Source of the DNA: Lactobacillus sp. ESL0791
GTDB lineage: Bacteria > Bacillota > Bacilli > Lactobacillales > Lactobacillaceae
Assembly (NCBI RefSeq): GCF_029433255.1
Contig: NZ_JAQTHU010000001.1
Span: 1,302,001 to 1,366,000 of the forward strand
Reading direction: 5' to 3'
DNA length: 64,000 nt
Below, one piece after another: positions 28,550 through 36,780 of this stretch (position 1 is the first letter of the stretch; every line of letters starts with the position of its first letter). A program made the translations under genes and the position numbers. The notes beneath the pieces are model-generated. The model saw only the letters and a list, made by a program, of their open reading frames with translations, made no database searches and was not told where the DNA came from.

Positions 28550-28578
28550 ATATTAGCATATTTTAGCAATAATCGCAA
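28550..28578 (-). promoter_or_regulatory. Promoter of the rimP-nusA-infB operon
   Basis: Minus strand: TTGCGA (28573-28578), 17-nt spacer, TAATAT (28550-28555). Transcription would start near 28543 and then meet the hairpin at 28498-28522. Confidence 0.65.
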
Positions 28579-28618
28579 TTAGATTCAACAAAGAAACGCC
28601 AACAAAAATTAATGTTCC

Positions 28619-29122
28619 CTAGTTATTAGCTGGTGCAACTGGTGTGAAATTATATGTATGTGCCTCGCTTTCTCCTTCAGGAGTAGTCACAATAAAACTT
28701 AATTCATCTTTTGAATGCTTAGTAACAACTATCTCATTTCCATATTCATCACGCACAGTCGTGCCGGCGGGATAATTAATTGCTATGTCATAATCTCTTT
28801 GCGTAATAATTTCCTTATTTAAGCGGTCAATTCCCGAATTTAAATAATCATTGTACTTGCCAACATATTTTTCTTTGTGTGTCGCAAAATACTTTAATGC
28901 CTTTTCATAGAGTTTAATTGTATCTTGCTTAGAAAGTTTTTCCCCTTTTCTAAGTGTCTGCTTAAAATATTTATCAGCCTTCTTATGATTCTTAGACCAT
29001 TTAGATTGTGTGTGTTTGATGGCTATTGCAGCAACAGCAGAAGTTTCTCCAAAGCTTACGATTGGACTTAATGCTGTAATACTGGTTACTACTAAAATAA
29101 TTATTTTTCTATTAATTTTCAT
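28619..29122 (-). CDS. Small secreted protein of unknown function
   Basis: A 167-residue protein with an N-terminal signal peptide: positive start MKINRKI, a hydrophobic stretch to about residue 24 and a probable cleavage near SFGETSA/AVAA. The rest is Lys-rich and polar, with helix-forming repeats (about 35-90) and a C-terminal domain with VRDEYGNEIVV and EGESEAHTYNF. There is no wall anchor (LPxTG) or lipobox, so it should be released or loosely bound. AGGG lies 9 nt before the ATG and only 11 bp separate it from a dead transposase gene upstream. I do not recognise a family. Confidence 0.65.
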   Translation of the reverse strand: MKINRKIIILVVTSITALSPIVSFGETSAVAAIAIKHTQSKWSKNHKKADKYFKQTLRKGEKLSKQDTIKLYEKALKYFATHKEKYVGKYNDYLNSGIDRLNKEIITQRDYDIAINYPAGTTVRDEYGNEIVVTKHSKDELSFIVTTPEGESEAHTYNFTPVAPANN

Positions 29123-29133
29123 AATATTTTACC

Positions 29134-29619
29134 CTAATTAATTTCTTTCATTTTCCCTTCAATTTTAGCATAAGGCAAATAATCATCACGAAATTTTTTA
29201 GTTTCGCTCATCATCGGCAATTTTTGCTGTTTAATGGCCGTTTCGGTTTCTGCAGTGTCAATTCCTAGCCGGTTAGCCAAGTAAAATTGCATTGGTGCAG
29301 AGTGAATATGATTATAAACAAATTTAAAATCTTTGTCGTCACCTTATTTTATTTGTGCCTCAGTTAAATCAAGGGAAACGTGATAAGTAGGTTCATGGCT
29401 AATAATAACCCGCTTAATAGCTTACTCTTTAAATTCTAGCGAATAACTAGTATGTGACCGTTCTAAGATATTTAGGCCATGCTTATTAATTAAAGCAACT
29501 AAGTAAGTGACAGCATTTTTATTAACGCCATATTTTTTGCTTAATTCTTTTGGTCCAGCATGATAATTTTTCCACAAATTATAAATATTAACTTTGTCCT
29601 GTTTAGATAATTTAGCCAT
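29134..29619 (-). pseudogene. IS3-family transposase orfA remnant with two in-frame stops
   Basis: The frame starts MAKLSKQDKVNIYNLWKNYH with a helix-turn-helix (SKKYGVNKNAVTYL), typical of orfA of IS150/IS1223-like elements. It hits TAA at 29422-29424. Reading on in the same frame gives AIKRVIISHEPTYHVSLDL, a second TAA at 29344-29346, and then about 70 more codons to TAG at 29134. The downstream orfB (DDE integrase) is absent. The element is therefore dead and truncated. The sequence at 29641-29662 resembles its outer end. Confidence 0.75.
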
Positions 29620-29640
29620 AGTAAAAACTCCGAAATTAAT

Positions 29641-29662
29641 TTGTCTTAACTTCGGGGTTCAG
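29641..29662 (-). repeat. Possible left terminal repeat of the IS3 remnant
   Basis: On the minus strand CTGAACCCCGAAGTTAAGAC lies just upstream of the orfA start and resembles the GACCCC..AAGTTAGACA type ends of IS150-group elements. It can also pair with TTTCGGAGT nearby and act as a terminator for the 29664 gene. No matching right end is seen. Confidence 0.35.
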
Positions 29663-29663
29663 A

Positions 29664-29918
29664 TCAATAGTCAGAGACTTTTATATTATTTATTACAGTA
29701 TTATCATCAATTTTAATACTATATGAATCTCCTAAAATAAATCCATTTGTTTCTACTATTATTTCATCTGATCCTAAAATTCCAAATAAAGCAGAAGATC
29801 CATTTACATCTTTAACATCTTTATAAAGCTTATTTCCTTCATTATTTGTTACAAAGACGTTAAATTCAAAATCATTTAAAGTTGCTTTTATCTTATCCGC
29901 ATATTCTTCCATATTCAT
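29664..29918 (-). CDS. Small protein of unknown function
   Basis: An 84-residue acidic protein starting at ATG 29918 after AAGGATGA; the longer frame to 29975 lacks a site. It has a helical start (MEEYADKIKATL) and then mostly strand-forming sequence with SALFGILGSDEIIVE. There is no signal peptide. The base composition is very AT-rich. It is 75 bp downstream of a three-gene operon on the same strand and could be its last member. I do not recognise a family. Confidence 0.5.
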   Translation of the reverse strand: MNMEEYADKIKATLNDFEFNVFVTNNEGNKLYKDVKDVNGSSALFGILGSDEIIVETNGFILGDSYSIKIDDNTVINNIKVSDY

Positions 29919-29993
29919 AATATATTCATCCTTTTTAATAATAAATAAAAATATATAATTTGAAAAAGCATCCACTTTCTCAATTAAGAATTA

Positions 29994-30356
29994 TCATCTT
30001 GCACTTACGGCATACAGGTAACAGATGTAACAGGCAAAATCGCCGATTCGCTTACGGTCAACATTAGTATTGCCTGAAGGAACTAGTTGTTGAAACCAAG
30101 TAGTTTTTATGCCAGCCTGCTCTAAGCTGCGACTAATAATTGTCACATAATAAATGACACTATCATGAACATGTGTTCTGTACGCATCGTTTTTTACGCG
30201 GTCATCATTACTGGCAAGCGCCCAATTAGCACGCATCTCAGCATAAACAATTGCTTGCTCAACAAGACTAGCTAGGTAATCTTCAACTTCTTGCTCTCCA
30301 GCTTGACCAACTTGATCTGTAATAGCCGTATAAATAGCTGTTGCTTCACTAGTCAT
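29994..30356 (-). CDS. All-helical protein of unknown function (DUF3232-like, tentative)
   Basis: A 120-residue protein predicted to be mostly helical, with the conserved-looking elements RTHVHDSVIYYV and DRKRIGDFACYICYLYAVSAR at the end. These recall a small family of unknown function (possibly DUF3232), which I cannot confirm. Its ATG at 30356 overlaps the stop of the upstream gene as ATGACTAG, so the two are translationally coupled. The longer open frame to 30407 would overlap that gene further and is not needed. Confidence 0.6.
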   Translation of the reverse strand: MTSEATAIYTAITDQVGQAGEQEVEDYLASLVEQAIVYAEMRANWALASNDDRVKNDAYRTHVHDSVIYYVTIISRSLEQAGIKTTWFQQLVPSGNTNVDRKRIGDFACYICYLYAVSAR

Positions 30357-31116
30357 CAAACATCCAGGCTTTTGTTTTAAACTTTTGGGGGTAATTATCG
30401 CTAGCATTTTTTTCTCCTTTATAATAATGACTAAAAATTAGCGTTCGCATTTTGATCAATGCATTCACATTATTGACAAACTGTTGATATCCTGCCTTAT
30501 CATGCGGAACCATATAGTCTTCACTAATCAAAGGGACAATCTTATTGACCGACAAATCTGATTTAACTAAGTCAATTATTTCATCCTTGTCTAAAAACAT
30601 TTCCAACTTAAAAAATGAAATAAAATCAGCAAAATCTATAAAATTATCAAACCAGACTTGATAATTAGTAAAGGATTTTTTCAAACCTTTTCTGGTAACT
30701 GAATTAGAATCATTGAACCATTCTTTTAAGCAAAACAAGGTAGAATCAATTCTATCACTAAGACCACCTCTTCCTCCGCGAGCCTGATTAATAGTATACA
30801 GCCGACTTTCAGTTACCATGCTTTTAGGCCAGATTGTATGACCACCTATTGTTCTAGTTACTTTTAGATAAGCAATTATTTCTTTTTCACTAAGACCTGC
30901 TTTAAGGGCATAATGTCTTGAAGGGCCAAGATAATCTGTGCTACAAATAAACCTTGAATCTGCAAGCACCTTGATAAACTTTTGCTGCTTGTTACATCTA
31001 GAAAGCGCCCAACTTAAATCATCATAAATTTCTGTCCCCCTTCCTCCATCAGGATCAGGCCACTTACCAAAGGGGATCTCGTTAATACGATAATTATCAA
31101 GTAAATAATTTTTCAT
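30349..31116 (-). CDS. Conserved protein of unknown function (DUF6994-like, tentative)
   Basis: A 255-residue protein, soluble by composition. Striking segments are YLGPSRHYALKAGLSEKEI (about residues 62-80), RTIGGHTIWP (87-96) and a Gly/Arg-rich NQARGGRGGLSDRID (108-122). They look like a conserved active or binding site, but I cannot name the reaction. TGGAGAATAAA precedes the ATG. It is the middle gene of an operon: 15 bp after an endonuclease/exonuclease/phosphatase-fold gene and overlapping the 29994 gene by 8 bp. Confidence 0.65.
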   Translation of the reverse strand: MKNYLLDNYRINEIPFGKWPDPDGGRGTEIYDDLSWALSRCNKQQKFIKVLADSRFICSTDYLGPSRHYALKAGLSEKEIIAYLKVTRTIGGHTIWPKSMVTESRLYTINQARGGRGGLSDRIDSTLFCLKEWFNDSNSVTRKGLKKSFTNYQVWFDNFIDFADFISFFKLEMFLDKDEIIDLVKSDLSVNKIVPLISEDYMVPHDKAGYQQFVNNVNALIKMRTLIFSHYYKGEKNASDNYPQKFKTKAWMFDD

Positions 31117-31131
31117 TTTATTCTCCAGTCA

Positions 31132-31956
31132 CTACAGCTTAATCTTAGAAAGCAGCATCGCATGATCAGGTAATTGGGTTTCGCTACACTCTTTTAAACT
31201 GCCATCTTCATTATAATATTCTGCCTTTGTTTCCGAATTAAGGATTCTAAAATTCCAATCATAAACTTGCTGATCAGCAAACTGCAATCCTTTAATAAAA
31301 AAGTGATCATCAGAAACATAGCCATTAGTTGACTTTTTTGAAGCTCCCCAAGAATATCCTGCTGGCTTGCTGATAGTAAAGCCTTTTTCATCTGCATAAG
31401 CCACAATTTTTTGATAGTTATAATATTTAGCACCATTTTGATAATCACCGAGATTCTCACGTTTGTAATAATTGTTAAAATCCCCGCCAACAATAACTGT
31501 ATCTTTTTTCGCAATATTGTCAAACAAAGTTTTGAATTCAGCAAATCTAGATTTACCGTCAAGCTCTGGTTCTTGTCCACCAATCCTGATTCGTGCTCCA
31601 CAAATTATAAGCTTTTTGCGCTGCCACTTAGTTTCTACACCTAAGAAATTAGGTAAATCTTCTTCGCTGCTAGATAATGAAAAATGTTTCGTACCACGCC
31701 AATTTAAAGCAGAATTTTTCTTCAAAGCAAGCAAAATTTGATTGCCCTTCTGAACTTTTTTATCAAGAAACACAGCATAGTGCTCGCTGAGACGTTTAAT
31801 CAGATTAATCGCACTAGGAACCTTAACAAATTCGGTTAACACGATAACATCTGGATTTGCCTTTGCAATTGCACTATGAATAAACGAGGGCAGCGAATAA
31901 TTGTTTACTATAGAGCGACCATTAATATTCCATTCTAATAATTTAAGCTTTTCCAT
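31132..31956 (-). CDS. Endonuclease/exonuclease/phosphatase family protein
   Basis: A 274-residue protein of the EEP fold, which includes ExoIII-type nucleases, DNase I and phosphodiesterases. The metal and catalytic motifs are in order: EWNINGR (residues 8-14, Asn), VLTEF (Glu, about 42), GGDFNN (Asp and Asn) and LPDHAML near the C-terminus (Asp-His). All key residues are kept, so it should be active. It lacks a signal peptide, so it is cytoplasmic. AAGGAT lies 6 nt before the ATG. It heads a three-gene operon of unknown function, which argues against simple DNA repair. Confidence 0.82.
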   Translation of the reverse strand: MEKLKLLEWNINGRSIVNNYSLPSFIHSAIAKANPDVIVLTEFVKVPSAINLIKRLSEHYAVFLDKKVQKGNQILLALKKNSALNWRGTKHFSLSSSEEDLPNFLGVETKWQRKKLIICGARIRIGGQEPELDGKSRFAEFKTLFDNIAKKDTVIVGGDFNNYYKRENLGDYQNGAKYYNYQKIVAYADEKGFTISKPAGYSWGASKKSTNGYVSDDHFFIKGLQFADQQVYDWNFRILNSETKAEYYNEDGSLKECSETQLPDHAMLLSKIKL

Positions 31957-32041
31957 ATTTTTATCCTTAAAGACTTATTACCTTACGATTTATATGTTAT
32001 CACCTCTGCTTTTTATTTGCAAGTGAAAATTTGAGAGAAAT

Positions 32042-32077
32042 AAAAAACCATGAGGAAAAACCTCATGGTTAATTTTG
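32042..32077 (-). terminator. Terminator after the tandem RHH-like gene
   Basis: AACCATGAGG (32046-32055) and CCTCATGGTT (32061-32070) form a perfect stem with a T-run on the minus strand. It overlaps the last codon of the gene. Confidence 0.9.
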
Positions 32078-32395
32078 GTTAAGTAAAGCTTGATTCTTCT
32101 CAATGACAAACCGCAAATAACGAATGACATCGGCTGTTGGCGTTGTATGATTCAAAATCATCTTTGCCTTATATTTGGCATAAACATCTCGGTCAACTTT
32201 GATATTCAACTTGGAATACTGCATATTATCAACTGTTACATTACTATTCAGCAACTGATAATTTTGTGTTTGCTTCTGCATATGTGTAGTTAGATCGGCA
32301 GTGACAGTTATACTTTGTAAAACCAAAATTGCCTTATATAACTCAGCCAATCTTGCATTAACACGGATTGTTACCATCACTTTATCATTTTTCAT
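32069..32395 (-). CDS. Small protein with two ribbon-helix-helix-like repeats
   Basis: A 108-residue protein with an internal duplication. Residues about 5-47 (VMVTIRVNARLAELYKAIL, then VTADLTTHMQ) and 60-102 (LNIKVDRDVYAKYKAKMIL, then PTADVIRYLR) each have one beta strand followed by two helices, as in ribbon-helix-helix DNA-binding proteins. A single chain could thus form a whole RHH dimer. The start is uncertain: ATG 32395 is used; TTG/GTG at 32416/32413 are possible and no site has strong ribosome binding. It follows polC by 66 bp on the same strand. A regulator or antitoxin-like role is an inference. Confidence 0.55.
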   Translation of the reverse strand: MKNDKVMVTIRVNARLAELYKAILVLQSITVTADLTTHMQKQTQNYQLLNSNVTVDNMQYSKLNIKVDRDVYAKYKAKMILNHTTPTADVIRYLRFVIEKNQALLNQN

Positions 32396-32461
32396 CGAAG
32401 TCAATTTTCTCACCAATTTTCAATAATTACTTTAAGTGGTAAATTCTAATACTGCCTTTAA

Positions 32462-35400
32462 TTAGAGGTCAAAGAGTGATAACTGGTTTTGGTCGGGCAT
32501 CTCTTCCAAAACACCATTACTTTCCAAATATTCCATGATCGTTTGCGAAACCTTGCCGCGTTTGGACAGGTCTTCTTTGGATAAAAATTCTTGTTCCGCC
32601 CTTGCTGCCACAATCTGCTTAGCGGCATTGTTGCCCAAGCCGGGAACAGCATTAAACGGCGCTAAAATTGTGTGCTTATCTAAAATCTTGAAATTAGTCG
32701 CTTCCGATTGGTTAATATCGACCATCTTGATCTTGATTCCCCGCTCCAGACATTCGTTGGCAATCTCCAAGACTGTCAGCAAGCTTTTATCCTTAGCGGA
32801 AGCATCATTGCCTTCATCCTGGATCTTTTTCATAGCTGCCTTCACCGTGTTTTTACCGTGGCTCATCGCAACTAAATCAAATAAATCGGCCCGAACAGAA
32901 AAGTATGCGGTGTAATAAATTTCTGGATAATAAACCTTAAACCAAGCAATGCGCAAAGCCATCAAAATATAAGCGGTGGCATGAGCTTTCGGAAACATGT
33001 ATTTAATTTTCAAACATGACGGGATATACCAGTCAGGAATTTTATCATTATCCTTCAAAACAGCCATGTCTTCATCACTGATGCCTTTACCGTGCCGCAC
33101 TGATTCCATCGTAGAAAAGGCAACCTCCGGTTTAACGCCCCAGTGAATCAAGTCCATCATGATGTTGTCACGACAACCGATAACATCCTTTAACCTGCAG
33201 GTTTTGTTATTAACCAGATCCTCAGCATTACCCAGCCAAACATCGGTACCGTGGGACAAACCGGAAATCTGCAGTAATTCACTAAAAGTGGTCGGCTTAG
33301 TTTCTTCAAGCATCCCCCGGACAAATCTTGTCCCAAATTCCGGTACACCCAAGGTCCCCGTTTTCGACTGAATCTGTTCCGGCGTCACACCCAAAATCTT
33401 CGGACTAGAAAACAGCGACATTACTCCCGGATCATCCGGCGGAATTGTCAACGGATCAATCCCCGACAAATCTTGCAGCATCCTGATCATCGTTGGGTCA
33501 TCATGACCCAGGATATCAAATTTCAAGATATTATCGTGAATGGAATGAAAGTCAAAGTGGGTCGTCAGCCACGCCGCATTGACATCATCAGCCGGATACT
33601 GCACTGGGGTAAAATCGTAGATATCCATATCATCAGGAACAACGACTATCCCCGCTGGGTGCTGTCCTGTTGTCCGCTTAACACCACTGACGCCCGCTGC
33701 CAGCCGGTCAAGCTCTGCACCCCGCAACTTCAGTTCACGCTCCTCATCAAAGTGCTTAGCATAGCCATAGGCGGTCTTATCGGCAACCGTGGCAATTGTG
33801 CCAGCCCGGTAAGAATTGTCCGGACCAAACATTACCCGGATAAAGTTATGGGCAACCGGCTGATAGTCCCCCGAAAAGTTCAGATCAATATCAGGGACCT
33901 TGTCACCATGAAAGCCTAGGAACGTAGCAAACGGAATATCTTGCCCGTCCTTAACTAATTCCGTCCCGCACTCTGGACATTTCTTGTCTGGCAGATCAAA
34001 CCCCGATCCATATTCACCATTTTCAAAAAATTCGGAATACTTACATTGCGGGCAGCGATAATGCGGTGCAAGGGGGTTAACTTCGGTAATTCCTGACATT
34101 GTTGCAACTAAACTCGAGCCAACAGATCCCCGCGAACCAACCAGGTAGCCGTCCTTATTAGACTTGGCAACAAGCCGCTGCGAAATCAGATAAATAACCG
34201 CATAACCATTAGAAATAATCGAATTTAATTCCATTTCAATCCGATCAGCAACTATTTTAGGCAGTGGCTTACCGTATAATTCGTATGCCTTATCATAAGT
34301 TAGTCGCTTCATTTCCTCATCGGCATTCTTAATATGCGGTGGATATAAACCATCCTTAATCGGGGCGATTTCTTCCACTGAATCCGCAATTGCACGCGGA
34401 TTATCAATCACAATTTCTTGAGCAACATCCTTACCCAAAAAGTCAAAGGCTTCAAGCATTTCCTGTGTTGTGTAAAAATGCAGATCCGGTTGCTCCTTAT
34501 TGCGATCGGGGTTACTGCGCTGCGCCGAAATCAAAATTGTCCGGTAAATTGCATCATGCGGGTCAAGATAGTGAACATCCCCCGTTGCCACAACCGGCTT
34601 ATTCAGTTCTTTGCCTAACTTATAAATATTAGCCAAAATTTCCTCAAGTTCGGCCTCATCCGCAATTAAATTATCTGCAATTAGCTGGGAATAAGCGGCT
34701 GGCGGTTGCACTTCTAAATAGTCATAAAACTTGGCTTTTTTTCGGGCTTCGTCATAGCCCTTCTGCATCATGGCAACAAAAACATCACCTTCGCCGCAAC
34801 CAGAACCATAAAGAAGGCCGGCATGATTTTCAGCTAAGTCAGACTTAGGTGTCCGCGGAATCCGGTAAAAGTCTTTCGTGCTGGCAATTGAGACCAAACG
34901 GTACATGTTTTTCAGTCCCGCTTGATTCTGAGCCAAGATCGTCATGTGCGACGGACGTGCCCGCTTATACACCTGTCCCCCCTTAGCATAATCATTCAGT
35001 TTACCCAGATCATCTTCACCGAACTTCTTCTTAAAAGCATCCAGCATTTTAAACATCAGGTAACCCGTTGCTTCAGCATCTTGATTGGCCCGGTGGTGGT
35101 GTTCTAAGACTACATTATATTTTTTAACCAGCGAATCCAATGTATGCCGCGCTTGTTCCGGATGAAGAAGACGCGACACTTCCAAGGTATCGACAACCGG
35201 TTGCTTGATTTCATCCAAGTCCGCACGTCTCAATGCTGCGTTGACAAAACCAACATCAAACTGAACGTTATGGCCACATAAAGGATCGGTACCATAAAAA
35301 TCTTTGAATTGCTTGATCACAACCGCTTCATCATCAGCCGCACCGACCATTTCATCGGTGATCGAGGTTAAATTAATTGTCTGCTCGCTCAACGGGTGGT

Positions 35401-36775
35401 GCGGATTAATGAATTTGTCAAAGCGCTCAATTACCTCACCGTTTTTCATTTTAACAGCGCCGATTTCAATAATCGTGTCATAAACTGATGATAAACCCGT
35501 TGTTTCAACGTCAAAAATAACAAATTCACGGTCTTCATAAGTCATTGGTGCAGGATTTAGTACAAGCAGCGCATGATCATCAATCATATTGGCTTCAACC
35601 CCGTATACAATTTTGACCCCAGCCTTTTTACCCGCATTATAAGCTTCAGGAAAGGCCTGAACGTCCCCATGATCGGTAATCGCAATTGCTTTTTGCCCGA
35701 ATTTTTTAGCAGCCATGACAAAATCGGTGGCGGTATTCGTAGCGTCAAGCTGACTCATGTTAGTATGCAGATGCAACTCAACCCGTTTTTGCTCGCCCTG
35801 ATATTTTTCTTCACGGCCCACATGTTCAACAATCTCAAAACTGGAAATGTTAAAGACAACTTCGTGTTGCCACTGGTCATCTGCCGCTGTTCCTTGCATT
35901 TTAGCCCAGGTACCGGGTTTAATCGCCGACATGCTTTTGGCTTGTTCCTTATCCGAAACAAACTTCTTAAAGCCGATTGAATCAGTGTAATCGGTAATTT
36001 CACCGGTAAAAATAATTGAACCAGTTTTTAATTCACGGCTTTCAATGTTAAAGATATTGCCCTCAATAACAATATTTCGGCTGCCGTCTTCAATATCTTT
36101 AATTTGCGTAATTGGTAAACTTTGATCAAGCTTGCGGTTGCCGTAACTGGTCTTTCTTGTAGGATAAGTTTGCACCTTTTCCTTCGGTTTTTCCGGAGCT
36201 GCTTCATATACTTCCTGCATATTTTGTTCATGTTCCTGCTGCAGCTGCTGTAAACTCTCCAAATTATTATCGGTATTTTGCTCATTAACCTCCGTGATAA
36301 ACTTCAAGTTAAAAAAGCCAAAAGAACGCATTTCCTCAGCAAGCTGGTCCAACATCTGTTGCTCAACCAAACTATCAACAATTGAATTGTCGACGGGAAT
36401 TACCCAACGATTATCTTCTTTTTGCGGCTGGTGGTTAGCAATGAATTCGCGGGCCATTGGCTGCAAAATTTGTGAATTCTCGACGGCATAGTGCCAATAC
36501 TCGGGCAAAGTTTCGTCTGAACCATCTCTAGTCCGAATAAACAACTGCACCGTTACAAAGGCCGAGAAGGTTGCTGTGATTGCCTTGCACAAAGCATCAT
36601 AAGTTGCAAATTTTAACGGTGTAGCAAAAAAAACATGGATATCCCACCTATGTTCTTTAGCGTACACATCCACGTTTTCGATTTCACCTTTTTGCAAAAG
36701 TTCATTATCGGCAAATTCTTGGGGAAATTTTACCTGCTTTAATAGCTTTAAAAAAAGTTCGTTCTTATCAGCCAC
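32462..36775 (-). CDS. polC: DNA polymerase III PolC-type alpha subunit
   Basis: Gram-positive replicative polymerase. It has 1437 residues, the family length. Domains: N-terminal domain, OB fold (about residues 230-320), PHP domain (VELHLHTNMS about 330) interrupted by the DnaQ-like 3'-5' exonuclease (FVIFDVETTGLS), then the polymerase core with GSRGSVGSSLVA and PDIDLNFSGDYQ, zinc cysteines (CPQCKYSEFF, CPECGTEL) and C-terminal domains. It begins 5 bp after proS. Confidence 0.99.
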   Translation of the reverse strand: MADKNELFLKLLKQVKFPQEFADNELLQKGEIENVDVYAKEHRWDIHVFFATPLKFATYDALCKAITATFSAFVTVQLFIRTRDGSDETLPEYWHYAVENSQILQPMAREFIANHQPQKEDNRWVIPVDNSIVDSLVEQQMLDQLAEEMRSFGFFNLKFITEVNEQNTDNNLESLQQLQQEHEQNMQEVYEAAPEKPKEKVQTYPTRKTSYGNRKLDQSLPITQIKDIEDGSRNIVIEGNIFNIESRELKTGSIIFTGEITDYTDSIGFKKFVSDKEQAKSMSAIKPGTWAKMQGTAADDQWQHEVVFNISSFEIVEHVGREEKYQGEQKRVELHLHTNMSQLDATNTATDFVMAAKKFGQKAIAITDHGDVQAFPEAYNAGKKAGVKIVYGVEANMIDDHALLVLNPAPMTYEDREFVIFDVETTGLSSVYDTIIEIGAVKMKNGEVIERFDKFINPHHPLSEQTINLTSITDEMVGAADDEAVVIKQFKDFYGTDPLCGHNVQFDVGFVNAALRRADLDEIKQPVVDTLEVSRLLHPEQARHTLDSLVKKYNVVLEHHHRANQDAEATGYLMFKMLDAFKKKFGEDDLGKLNDYAKGGQVYKRARPSHMTILAQNQAGLKNMYRLVSIASTKDFYRIPRTPKSDLAENHAGLLYGSGCGEGDVFVAMMQKGYDEARKKAKFYDYLEVQPPAAYSQLIADNLIADEAELEEILANIYKLGKELNKPVVATGDVHYLDPHDAIYRTILISAQRSNPDRNKEQPDLHFYTTQEMLEAFDFLGKDVAQEIVIDNPRAIADSVEEIAPIKDGLYPPHIKNADEEMKRLTYDKAYELYGKPLPKIVADRIEMELNSIISNGYAVIYLISQRLVAKSNKDGYLVGSRGSVGSSLVATMSGITEVNPLAPHYRCPQCKYSEFFENGEYGSGFDLPDKKCPECGTELVKDGQDIPFATFLGFHGDKVPDIDLNFSGDYQPVAHNFIRVMFGPDNSYRAGTIATVADKTAYGYAKHFDEERELKLRGAELDRLAAGVSGVKRTTGQHPAGIVVVPDDMDIYDFTPVQYPADDVNAAWLTTHFDFHSIHDNILKFDILGHDDPTMIRMLQDLSGIDPLTIPPDDPGVMSLFSSPKILGVTPEQIQSKTGTLGVPEFGTRFVRGMLEETKPTTFSELLQISGLSHGTDVWLGNAEDLVNNKTCRLKDVIGCRDNIMMDLIHWGVKPEVAFSTMESVRHGKGISDEDMAVLKDNDKIPDWYIPSCLKIKYMFPKAHATAYILMALRIAWFKVYYPEIYYTAYFSVRADLFDLVAMSHGKNTVKAAMKKIQDEGNDASAKDKSLLTVLEIANECLERGIKIKMVDINQSEATNFKILDKHTILAPFNAVPGLGNNAAKQIVAARAEQEFLSKEDLSKRGKVSQTIMEYLESNGVLEEMPDQNQLSLFDL

Positions 36776-36780
36776 AAAAA

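Noticed and set aside
33473..35980. Open frames of up to 148 codons on the plus strand within polC
   Set aside because: They are antisense to a highly conserved gene and show no protein similarity that I can recognise.
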